From positions 1-54,790 of the forward strand of contig JAZQTU010000035.1 in NCBI GenBank assembly GCA_045630965.1: a stretch of DNA of 54,790 bases, read 5' to 3'. A program made the position numbers and the translations under genes. Shown one piece after another: positions 8,171-14,270 of this stretch. The notes below the pieces were generated by a model that worked only from the letters and a program-made list of their open reading frames with translations, made no database searches and was not told where the DNA came from. Source of the stretch: HGM04593 sp045630965 (GTDB taxonomy: Bacteria; Bacteroidota; Bacteroidia; Bacteroidales; Bacteroidaceae). Numbering within the stretch: the first letter of the stretch is position 1; every line of letters begins with the position of its first letter.

Positions 8171-9307
8171 ATGGAAAACACAAATTTGAAAATTGAATGT
8201 CACAAGCTGAACGATGACGGCAGCATGGTGTACCAGCCAATGACCAACCTCGATGGGCTTGTATGGAATGGAGTGTACATTATCCGTGCCTTTAACGACA
8301 ACGGCTCATGGGGCTTGCCCTTTACGCTTGCCGACAACGAAGCGGTTAATCTTGTTGTCAAGGACCAGGCGCAGAAGAGAGAAGATGCTACAGATACCCA
8401 AAGGGTGGTGGTACAGACTGTTACACGCGTTGAAAAAGAGACAGGCGAAGTGCTTACGTATTCACGCATACGACGTAACGTCAACGGCACTCAGGTATGG
8501 AGCGAATGGAGCTATCTTACTGCCGAATCAACATCGGATATAAAACCCAACAGTGTTACAACCGAAAAGTTGGCTGCTGAGGTAAGAGAAAAAATCAACA
8601 ACCCCTTGCGCCCACTGTTCATCGCGGCAGGAGCGGAGTACAACGATACAGGTACCGACAAAACAAAGACAGCTCCTTGGGGTGAAACAGTAACTCACAA
8701 AGCCGGACATTACTACCTAAATGGATTGGGTGATATAACCGAGGAGCAGATGAATCTTATATTTATACAAACTTTTCCTTTGTATTGTGCCACAGACTTT
8801 ACAAAAGCGTTTAGAACTCAGATTGCCACAGATATTTCTGTACGTACCAATATTAGAAATAGAAATCAGTTTACCGGAATTGGGGGTAGTGGTGTGCTTA
8901 GTCTTGAATCGGCTTGTTATAGTAATACTGTGATGGAGGTATTGGCTATTAATCATACAAAGACTGGCGTTAAAATTGTCGTTACTGGAATGGAAAATAG
9001 TTTCTATAGTGCATCGTCCTTGCGAAGTATTATTGGTGTGTTGAGCGTTGAAAAATGCTCTACGATTGAATTTAAGGATTGTAGGGCATTACTTGCTTTT
9101 ACTTTGCATAATCTTAAATCAAATATTAAAATAGGGCAGTCGGCGATAGTCTCAAAAGAAAGTGTATTGTGTCTTATAGAAAATGCATCTCCAGCTACAG
9201 TAATAACAATAACCCTGCACCCCGATGCATACGCACGCCTTGCCGATGATGCGGATATTGTCGCTGCGCTTGAAGCACAACCTTTGGTTTCGTTAGTAAG
9301 TGCCTGA
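8171..9307 (+). CDS. Orphan phage tail-fibre-like protein with LRR-like C-terminus
   Basis: 378 residues from ATG 8171; the in-frame TTG at 8147 lies next to the leader hairpin and is unlikely. There is no signal peptide. Residues about 1-120 resemble N-terminal domains of Bacteroidales phage or tail proteins (VWNGVYIIRAF, GLPFTLADNE, IRRNVNGTQVWSEW). DIKPNSVTTEKLA at about 126-138 is a classic tail-fibre linker motif. Residues about 195-340 are irregular leucine/isoleucine-rich repeats of BspA-like character. The end (LHPDAYARLADDADIVAALEAQ) looks like a conserved C-terminal cap. The central 8720-9200 bases are visibly more AT-rich than both ends, as expected of a swapped middle module. No other tail genes are present. 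Function is unknown. Confidence 0.65.
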   Translation: MENTNLKIECHKLNDDGSMVYQPMTNLDGLVWNGVYIIRAFNDNGSWGLPFTLADNEAVNLVVKDQAQKREDATDTQRVVVQTVTRVEKETGEVLTYSRIRRNVNGTQVWSEWSYLTAESTSDIKPNSVTTEKLAAEVREKINNPLRPLFIAAGAEYNDTGTDKTKTAPWGETVTHKAGHYYLNGLGDITEEQMNLIFIQTFPLYCATDFTKAFRTQIATDISVRTNIRNRNQFTGIGGSGVLSLESACYSNTVMEVLAINHTKTGVKIVVTGMENSFYSASSLRSIIGVLSVEKCSTIEFKDCRALLAFTLHNLKSNIKIGQSAIVSKESVLCLIENASPATVITITLHPDAYARLADDADIVAALEAQPLVSLVSA

Positions 9308-9323
9308 CGAAATCAAACAACAA

Positions 9324-9362
9324 AATGTCATCTCGATGAAGCGTAGCGACTGAGAGATCTCT
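9324..9362. repeat. REP-like dispersed repeat 1
   Basis: The sequence ATGTCATCTCGATGAAGCG followed by TAGCGACTGAGAGATCTC is of the TGTCATnTCGA...GAGATnTC type. Related units occur at 11905, 26611 and 28091. It lies just downstream of the fibre-like gene. Confidence 0.6.
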
Positions 9363-9402
9363 ATTAACTTATATCAAATAATAACATATAAAACTAAAAA
9401 AA

Positions 9403-9537
9403 ATGAAAGTTGCTTGCAACTTAGATAACACCAACAGCATCTTGTCAAGCGTAGTGCAGCATAATTTTGCACAGCTTGGGTTGCGAACAGTTGGCATTGT
9501 CAAATCTGAAAACGGAAAAGTAAAAATCAAAACATAA
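9403..9537 (+). CDS. Small ORF, 44 residues, overlapping a structured repeat
   Basis: ATG at 9403 follows an A-rich stretch and the frame is open to TAA at 9537, encoding MKVACNLDNTNSILSS...GLRTVGIVKSENGKVKIKT. Its central 26 codons are exactly the first 78-bp stem-loop element (9424-9501). In the other three copies the matching frame is interrupted by stop codons, so this is either the intact member of an eroding coding repeat or an RNA element that happens to be open. No family is recognised. Being a real protein is uncertain. Confidence 0.35.
   Translation: MKVACNLDNTNSILSSVVQHNFAQLGLRTVGIVKSENGKVKIKT
9424..9501 (+). repeat. Structured tandem element, copy 1 (78 bp)
   Basis: Outer arms are GATAACACCAAC and GTTGGCATTGTC (10 of 12 pair, counting one G-U). 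Inner stems are AAGC/GCTT and GTGCA/TGCAC, separated on the 5' side by an unpaired GTA. The 3' internal-loop strand is GGGTTGCGAACA and the 5' strand begins AGCAT. It is preceded by a small hairpin, AAGTTGC-TT-GCAACTT (9407-9422). Confidence 0.75.
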
Positions 9538-9557
9538 TACAAAAAAAACGATAGTCC

Positions 9558-9752
9558 ATGCATACATTAGAAAAAAAAGAGGGTGTTTACTACACCCAAA
9601 ACATTGAAAACTTGCCCATTGAAGAAAGAGTATTTTTCCGCGAAGGAAAAGGCGTAAGTGCCACAAGTGAATATTATCGCCGAGCAACAACTGCGGAGTT
9701 GAATGATTGGGTTGAGTACAAAAAACAGCAAGATAGTGTAGAACTTATATGA
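9558..9752 (+). CDS. Small hypothetical protein, 64 residues
   Basis: The ORF has a charged, soluble composition: MHTLEKKEGVYYTQNIENLP then EERVFFREGKGVSATSEYYR, ending RRATTAELNDWVEYKKQQDS. The C-terminal YRRATTAELNDWVEYKK pattern reappears as decayed coding traces in the spacers further downstream (YRVATADEVCAWQELQHKLD at about 9841-9900). That suggests a once larger family of small downstream ORFs of the kind often found after tail-fibre genes. No Shine-Dalgarno sequence is evident, which is common in this phylum. Function is unknown. Confidence 0.5.
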   Translation: MHTLEKKEGVYYTQNIENLPIEERVFFREGKGVSATSEYYRRATTAELNDWVEYKKQQDSVELI

Positions 9753-9759
9753 TAATATC

Positions 9760-9835
9760 GACAACACTTGCAGCAAATGGTCGCACGTAGCGTGGTAAGG
9801 TCACGCCGTGCGGGTTGCGGATAGCAAGTGTTGTC
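9760..9835 (+). repeat. Structured tandem element, copy 2 (76 bp)
   Basis: Perfect 12-bp outer stem GACAACACTTGC/GCAAGTGTTGTC. Inner stems GCACG/CGTGC and GCGTG/CACGC are separated by an unpaired TA on the 5' side. The internal loop strands are AGCAAATGGTC and GGGTTGCGGATA. The outer-stem sequence differs from the other copies while pairing is kept. Confidence 0.8.
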
Positions 9836-9861
9836 AACACTACCGGGTGGCGACTGCTGAT

Positions 9862-9897
9862 GAAGTTTGTGCTTGGCAGGAACTGCAACACAAACTC
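9862..9897 (+). repeat. Small hairpin and spacer repeat between copies 2 and 3
   Basis: A nested hairpin, GTTTGTG/CACAAAC outside and GCAG-GAA-CTGC inside, comes directly before copy 3. The GGAACTGCAACACAAACTC part is repeated exactly before copy 4 (10009-10028), so the amplified unit is the small hairpin plus the 78-bp element, with a period of about 131-138 bases. Confidence 0.6.
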
Positions 9898-9975
9898 GAC
9901 AAAGCCAACAGCATATAGTCACGGGTAGCACAGCCGTAGTTTGTGCCCCGTGGGTTGCGATTAGTTGGCATTGTC
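9898..9975 (+). repeat. Structured tandem element, copy 3 (78 bp)
   Basis: Outer stem GACAAAGCCAAC/GTTGGCATTGTC has one mismatch. Inner stems CACGGG/CCCGTG and GCACA/TGTGC are separated by an unpaired TA on the 5' side. The 3' internal-loop strand is GGTTGCGATTA. Confidence 0.8.
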
Positions 9976-10028
9976 AAATTGATGCTTGGAAAGCATATCA
10001 GGCCGAGCAGGAACTGCAACACAAACTC

Positions 10029-10106
10029 GATAATGCCAACAGCATTTCGTCAAACGCTGTGTAGTCGTAGGTTATACCGTTTGGGTTGCGACCAGTTGGC
10101 ATTGTC
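10029..10106 (+). repeat. Structured tandem element, copy 4 (78 bp)
   Basis: Outer stem GATAATGCCAAC/GTTGGCATTGTC has one T-G pair. Inner stems AAACG/CGTTT and GTGTA/TATAC (one G-U) are separated by an unpaired CT on the 5' side. The 3' internal-loop strand is GGGTTGCGACCA. Confidence 0.8.
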
Positions 10107-10191
10107 GATACAAACGTAGTTACTATGTTTGTATTCGCAAATAGTTTTGCTTGTCGGGATGGGGCAAGGTCCGCTTGCTAATTAAAACGTG

Positions 10192-10287
10192 TTAGTAAAA
10201 AAAGGCTAAAATATTTGCAGGTATAAAAAAGCAGAATCTCTGAGAAAGGAAAACGTGTGCCATGTTTCACAACGTAGCACACGTTTT
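10192..10287 (+). ncRNA. Candidate small RNA unit C
   Basis: AAAAAGGCTAAAATATTTGCA matches the upstream half of the unit B promoter, but the segment that carries the -7 box in B is missing, so the promoter may be damaged. AAAAAAGCAGAATCTCTGAG (10225-10244) follows, then an 11-bp perfect hairpin AAAACGTGTGC/GCACACGTTTT (10250-10287). The loop includes CATGTTTCACAACG, similar in form to the loop of unit D. Confidence 0.45.
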
Positions 10288-10371
10288 GTTGAAATAAATA
10301 ATTGCGTTGCCAAAATTATTCTCTTTTTTATAGTTTCTCCTTATTGGCTATATATATTAAATAGAAAAAAC

Positions 10372-10401
10372 TTTGTGGCATAGTTTTTTTTTGTAATTTT
10401 G
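10372..10401 (+). promoter_or_regulatory. Promoter of the Panacea-type operon
   Basis: TTTG (10372-10375), 18 bases and TAATTTTG (10394-10401) followed by C match the phylum consensus. The start codon is 84 bases downstream, which leaves room for a leader where the encoded antitoxin might regulate. Confidence 0.6.
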
Positions 10402-10485
10402 CAATGAATAATTGAAAAGTAGTTGCGATTTCTCAAATAAATAAGTATTAGTTGTTGTTTTTATATGATGACTAAATTATAAATT

Positions 10486-11076
10486 ATGAGTTTAGGTATT
10501 ACAGCAAATGTCAAAAAGAATGGGGCGTTATTGGCGTACATTGCTAATAGTATTCCCAATATACATCTTCGTAAGTTACTAAAAATAGTTTATCTCATTG
10601 ATGAGAAATTTATGAAGATGAGAAATTTCCCTATTACATGGTTTGATTATTATGTTTGGGAAAAAGGTCCTGTCGCTCCCGAAGTCTATAATATTAAAAA
10701 TGGAGCTTTTGGTGATTATGTATTGTGTCGTAAGAATAATGAAGGAAGTAATATTGTAGAATCAGTTTTATCTGCAAAATATCAGATTCAGAAACAAATG
10801 GAAATTTTTAGTCCGTTTGAATTAGAAGTTATAGACGCTGTCATTTCCGAGAATGAAAGTAAAACGCCTGACGAACTTACGTCGTTAACACACGAGGAAG
10901 GTACACTGTGGCTTGAAATGGTGAAAAAACATTCTGTTACTTTTGTAGATGGAAAATCAGACATAGAGATTCCTTTATACCTTCTTAATGGTGACGATGT
11001 TGACAAAAACGAAATTTACGAAGAGGCTAAATGGAATATGGGATTTCAGGCAGTATTAAACCAAGATAATATATAA
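10486..11076 (+). CDS. Panacea (DUF4065/SocA-like) domain antitoxin candidate
   Basis: 196 residues. Residues about 8-150 match the Panacea fold: an N-terminal AYIANSIPNIHLRKLLKIVY helix, LIDEKFMKMRN, WFDYYVWEKGPVAPEVYN (the conserved (W/A)xxGPVxxxvY motif), IDAVISENESKTPDEL and LTHEEGTLW near the end. Panacea-domain proteins neutralise many unrelated toxins in two-gene systems, and SocA of Caulobacter is a proteolytic adaptor-antitoxin. It starts 4 bases short of directly joining the next gene, in the usual antitoxin-toxin arrangement. The antitoxin role is inferred from family and context. Composition is AT-rich and the gene lies in an island inside the polysaccharide locus. Confidence 0.8.
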   Translation: MSLGITANVKKNGALLAYIANSIPNIHLRKLLKIVYLIDEKFMKMRNFPITWFDYYVWEKGPVAPEVYNIKNGAFGDYVLCRKNNEGSNIVESVLSAKYQIQKQMEIFSPFELEVIDAVISENESKTPDELTSLTHEEGTLWLEMVKKHSVTFVDGKSDIEIPLYLLNGDDVDKNEIYEEAKWNMGFQAVLNQDNI

Positions 11077-11080
11077 TCTA

Positions 11081-11548
11081 ATGTTTGAGCCCCGTGAGAT
11101 TATATATGGATATGCAAAAGGATTACACAATCCTCATAATAAATACATAGTAACTATTTATCGTGATGAAAATCTGAATATAGTTGCTAGTTTTACAACA
11201 TCGCAGCAAAGGGCTGGTGTTTCTGAAGGGAAAATACACCACGGTGCTATTTACAATGATAAGAAATGCATTTCTTATGTTTTTGAGAAAGATGTCGTAA
11301 TAGGTGTAAACCCTGAAACTGGTATTGACTTCTCATTTCCTAAACGCACTGTTATAACTTTTGATTATGGTGTAATTGAGAGTACTAAAGAACGATTTTT
11401 ACAGAATTTTGACAATCCTAAAGTCGTATGCATATTAAATGAAAATGAATATATAGAATTGATATATGCAATGTATTCAAGCCCATATACAAAACAAACT
11501 CACAAGGATGTTCTCGATAAGATCTTGAAAAAGTATTATTCAAGATAA
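11081..11548 (+). CDS. Unrecognised partner of the Panacea protein, toxin candidate
   Basis: 155 residues with no confidently recognised family. Starting four bases after the antitoxin stop, it is presumably cotranscribed. Visible features are an N-terminal GLHNPHNKYIVTIYRDENLN with conserved-looking His, Asn and Lys, then VASFTTSQQRAGVSEGKIHH, a central beta-rich segment (VVIGVNPETGIDFSFPKRTV), and a helical Lys-rich tail (HKDVLDKILKKYY). There is no signal peptide or membrane segment. The early HNPHNKYIVTIY/SFTTSQ pattern is loosely reminiscent of small RNase-type toxins, but this is only an impression. Toxicity is untested and inferred solely from position. Confidence 0.6.
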   Translation: MFEPREIIYGYAKGLHNPHNKYIVTIYRDENLNIVASFTTSQQRAGVSEGKIHHGAIYNDKKCISYVFEKDVVIGVNPETGIDFSFPKRTVITFDYGVIESTKERFLQNFDNPKVVCILNENEYIELIYAMYSSPYTKQTHKDVLDKILKKYYSR

Positions 11549-11553
11549 TGCAC

Positions 11554-11642
11554 TATCTTCGCACCTTATACAATTTTAAAAAAGCAGAATTCCGTAAAGG
11601 TAAAACATCGTGCCGCGTTGCATAACGCGGCACGATGTTTTT
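11554..11642 (+). ncRNA. Candidate small RNA unit D with intrinsic terminator
   Basis: TATCTTCG (11554-11561) is a -7 box, although no TTTG is seen at -33. The expected RNA begins near 11568, contains AAAAAAGCAGAATTCCGT (11578-11595) and ends in a perfect 16-bp hairpin, AAAACATCGTGCCGCG with its complement around TTGCATAA (11602-11641), followed by T-run. Predicted length is about 75 nt. It also serves as the terminator of the preceding two-gene operon. Confidence 0.55.
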
Positions 11643-11904
11643 GTGTATTTAATAAGATGTTTCCACAACAGCAAAAGTGGCAAAACAGCAACCTTGCGCG
11701 CCGGTGATGCATATATCTTTGCAATGTGTTTGAAGCAGGCACCGTTTGCCATATTTCCATATTTATTAAATCTAAAATTCCATATTTCTTGTGTCTAAAA
11801 TTTAGGTGCCTGTTTCTTTTTAAGCAATAATATAGATATTTCCACTGCGCCCAGTTATGTTGTTGAGGGCTCTCCCCGAAAAATCTCGTATTAAATGCGC
11901 GATG
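11643..11904. other. Gap with no convincing gene
   Basis: A TATCTTTGCA stretch at about 11717-11726 resembles a -7 box and follows a sequence like the unit B upstream region (AGCAAAAGTGGCAAAAC at 11670-11686). No coding gene is supported. GGCACCGTTTGCC at 11741-11753 is a short dyad. Confidence 0.35.
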
Positions 11905-11933
11905 TGTCATATCGAGCGCATGCGAGATATCTC
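11905..11933. repeat. REP-like dispersed repeat 2
   Basis: TGTCATATCGAGCGCATGCG then AGATATCTC; same type as the units at 9324, 26611 and 28091. Confidence 0.6.
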
Positions 11934-11970
11934 AAATATGTCGAGTAGAAAACAAATTTTATGCAGTATA

Positions 11971-12021
11971 GCAAAAAATGGCTAAAATGTATGCAAGTGT
12001 AAAATTGATGCAATATCTTTG
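11971..12021 (+). promoter_or_regulatory. Promoter of candidate RNA unit E
   Basis: AGCAAAAAATGGCTAAAATG resembles the region upstream of units B and C. TATG (11990-11993), 20 bases and TATCTTTG (12014-12021) give a good promoter. Confidence 0.6.
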
Positions 12022-12027
12022 CAAAAG

Positions 12028-12146
12028 CGAAGATAAGCTTTGTGACCGCGAGCGGCACTCCTTTGTAAACCTAAAGGTTCAGTCGTCGCAAGCAACGCTT
12101 TTTTCGCGTTGCTGCTGTAAAGAATTGAAGTAAACTTCATTTTTGT
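12028..12146 (+). ncRNA. Candidate structured RNA unit E
   Basis: Downstream of a good promoter and without an ORF, the sequence contains several short hairpins: CCG-CGAG-CGG, CCTTT-AAAGG around GTAAACCT (12062-12079), and an 8-bp AGCAACGC/GCGTTGCT stem with loop TTTTTTC (12092-12114). A weak terminator TGAAG/CTTCA followed by ATTTTT closes it near 12146. It matches no RNA family I recognise. Confidence 0.4.
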
Positions 12147-12502
12147 TCGTTGGCACCATTTTTCGCTGTTTTATATAATTCTTTCTTATATTTCATTCGT
12201 TTATAGCTTTTGATGCTTTAGTTGTAATTAAGGACATTATAAGTGTAAATTTTGTTTATGCTGTATAATAAAATCTATAGATGGCTAAGGCTCTTTATTT
12301 ATATATTTTTATTTCATCAATGTTATTTAGCCAAGTGTTAACAAAATTCAGGTTTTTACCGTATGAATTATCTATAATATTTATCTTTTTTCCGCACAAA
12401 AGAGATAAAATCATAACGTGTAATCTAGTTGTGTATATTGAATCGTAATACCTTCTTCCAACAATCTAGAAAAAGAAAGATAGGTGAATTTCTCTTATTC
12501 CT
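12147..12502. other. AT-rich gap
   Basis: Nothing convincing is seen. No ORF with supporting features and no strong hairpin; it lies between candidate RNA E and the end of a minus-strand gene. Confidence 0.4.
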
Positions 12503-12859
12503 TTATTCTTCGTTTTTTATCTCCTTTACTATTTTGGAAATACTGTCCTTATTTTTTATGCAGTGTATAATCACTACTATAAAGTATATGAACGATGCAA
12601 ATAAACCTGCATAGAATATTCCTTTTATTACGTCTGCATTCAAACCGAATGTATTATGGAATTCCGATGTAACTGCTACGCATGCCAATGAAATGAATAA
12701 TGATCCTGAAGTTATCCAATCATTATTCTTTTTTATTTTGTTAATGTGAGTATTTAGAATATTTACAAGTTTATCCTCTGTAATTCTTATAATATTGACA
12801 GACACGTTTGATATCTCCTCATTAACGGCAATCTTGTTGTTTTTCGTTTTTAATGGCAT
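12503..12859 (-). CDS. Small membrane protein with two transmembrane segments
   Basis: 118 residues, no family recognised. Residues about 1-45 are soluble, polar and helix-prone (VNIIRITEDKLVNILNTHIN). Two hydrophobic segments follow, about 49-64 (TSGSLFISLACVAVTS) and 80-101 (IKGIFYAGLFASFIYFIVVI), and then a Lys-rich cytosolic tail (KDSISKIVKEIKNEE). It starts 2 bases after the stop of the upstream gene, so the two are almost certainly translated from one message. A two-helix membrane protein paired with a small soluble protein is a common effector-sensor layout, but no function can be assigned. Confidence 0.6.
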   Translation of the reverse strand: MPLKTKNNKIAVNEEISNVSVNIIRITEDKLVNILNTHINKIKKNNDWITSGSLFISLACVAVTSEFHNTFGLNADVIKGIFYAGLFASFIYFIVVIIHCIKNKDSISKIVKEIKNEE

Positions 12860-12861
12860 AT

Positions 12862-13236
12862 TTATTCTGCGTAAAAGTTTACAACTAGATTGTGTTTACT
12901 GTTCTCTAAAGGACCGACTTTGAAATTAATGAACAGTTTGCGTCCTTTTGCATATGTACCTATTTTATAGGCCTCTTTTAATGTAGTAATAGCATCAGGC
13001 CTGGTTTCTATAGTTATATTCGCATTGAATTTGTCTTTCAAGTCAATATGGGTTGTTCCAGTCTGTTCTTTATTAATATATCTTATGCTGAAAGTAAAAT
13101 GCATATCGCCTTCACCTTCTTTGTCTGCTAATGTTACCTTTTCTGATTTTTGGTTCTCTGTAAGGAGAAAACAAAAGTCTTTAATCATTTCCATATTATC
13201 TTTATATCTATTTTTTATAGAAACACACCACGTCAC
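12862..13236 (-). CDS. Small soluble protein of unknown function
   Basis: Up to 124 residues from a GTG at 13236; ATG at 13194 would give 110 residues (MEMIKDFCFLLTENQ) and may be the true start. The protein is predicted mostly beta (MHFTFSIRYINKEQTGTTHI, FNANITIETRPDAITTL, RKLFINFKVGPLENS). It has no signal peptide or membrane segment and no recognised family. It forms a tight pair with the small membrane protein downstream. The composition is AT-rich like the island. The pair sits at the island edge next to the polysaccharide genes and could instead be the tail of that operon. Confidence 0.55.
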   Translation of the reverse strand: MTWCVSIKNRYKDNMEMIKDFCFLLTENQKSEKVTLADKEGEGDMHFTFSIRYINKEQTGTTHIDLKDKFNANITIETRPDAITTLKEAYKIGTYAKGRKLFINFKVGPLENSKHNLVVNFYAE

Positions 13237-13367
13237 CTATTTGTTATATTAAAATAGATGTATATGGTATTGAGTGAGCAAAAAATGCTATTTGCAACAA
13301 AAATAGTAATATTTTATTTTTTAAGGTTGTTTAATTAGTAATTTATTTTTTCGACAAAGTTTTTTCA

Positions 13368-14270
13368 TTATTCAATTATTTCGTTGATTCTGTTTCCCCT
13401 TTCATCATTTCCTTTGCTTATTTCGTATTTATATCTCTCTTCAACAAAGACTTTTAGATAAGGTTTGTAATTTTCAATACCAAAGGAACTGAAATATTCA
13501 CTGATTATATCTTCGTTTGATTTTATTGCTTCTTTCAGGTTACATTCCGGTGTCAATAAAAGTGAAGTCTGTACAATATATGTGAACAAATCATGTCCTA
13601 ATGGTCTTTCTGCAGCCAATTCCCAATCAATCAGTCTTATTTTTCCATCATATTCAAGCATGTTCCAAGGGCAGAAGTCACCATGGCTCAATGCTGTCTT
13701 GATATTGTTTGCCTTTGTATTACTGTCACCTAAATGATAATCTTTCAATGTCAGGCTCAATTGCATAATCTCCCTTGTTAGTTCTGTGCTTTGTGGTCTA
13801 CTGCCTTTTACATACTCTGTTTTTAAGTAGGCATAGCCTTGCCCAATATCTTCTTTTAACAGTTGCGGCACAAGACCTGTCTTGCTTAATAACTTATAAA
13901 CACTTATTTCGTTTTTTGTAAGTTCTATAGCTTTAGGCTTTTGTGAAAATTTTGCAAAAAAGGGTTTCTTCTCATCTTTACTCCACCCAAGAATTGATAT
14001 CTTCTGCTCAACACCTGGTGAGCCCATGTTGAATGACAGGATAGAATCCGTACCATCGACATCCATTATTTTAGTGTATGGGAAATCAACCTTTTTTGTG
14101 TCGATACCGGAAAAACAACGTACTAGTCCAAAGTTTTTGAACAACGTCCAATAAACCTTTGACAAAATTCCACCGAATGGACTGTATAGCCCATAAAGGA
14201 ATCTTGTTTCTTTTGTTGGGGTGGGGAAATAGTACGATGTGGTAAATGTACGGAATTTATATAGTTTCAT
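13368..14270 (-). CDS. Aminoglycoside-phosphotransferase/choline-kinase-like kinase
   Basis: 300 residues. The C-terminal half has the protein-kinase-like fold signatures of the APH/ChoK family: HGDFCPWN at 196-203 (catalytic Asp198 and Mg-binding Asn203) and LIDWE at 213-217 (Mg-binding Asp215). The N-terminal 100 residues are atypical and may recognise the substrate. In a polysaccharide locus it more likely phosphorylates a sugar or polyol than an antibiotic, but the substrate is unknown. Its ATG overlaps the stop of the upstream GT4 gene by four bases, so they are co-translated. It is the last polysaccharide gene before the island. Confidence 0.72.
   Translation of the reverse strand: MKLYKFRTFTTSYYFPTPTKETRFLYGLYSPFGGILSKVYWTLFKNFGLVRCFSGIDTKKVDFPYTKIMDVDGTDSILSFNMGSPGVEQKISILGWSKDEKKPFFAKFSQKPKAIELTKNEISVYKLLSKTGLVPQLLKEDIGQGYAYLKTEYVKGSRPQSTELTREIMQLSLTLKDYHLGDSNTKANNIKTALSHGDFCPWNMLEYDGKIRLIDWELAAERPLGHDLFTYIVQTSLLLTPECNLKEAIKSNEDIISEYFSSFGIENYKPYLKVFVEERYKYEISKGNDERGNRINEIIE

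Noticed and set aside
9850..9870. Hammerhead ribozyme core CTGATGA
   Set aside because: No matching GAAA and cleavage-site strands with the required stems; the heptamer is part of a decayed coding repeat.
9424..10106. Integron cassette array with attC sites
   Set aside because: The hairpins look attC-like and separate small ORFs, but the conserved end GTTGGCA does not fit GTTRRRY, no integrase is in the window, and copy 1 lies inside an ORF. Kept only as a recombination-site alternative.
8171..10106. Diversity-generating retroelement with variable and template repeats
   Set aside because: No reverse transcriptase or accessory gene is present, and differences between repeats are not concentrated at adenines.
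9424..10106. CRISPR array
   Set aside because: Repeats are long and divergent, spacing is irregular (336, 138, 131 bases), spacers are partly repeated and there are no cas genes.
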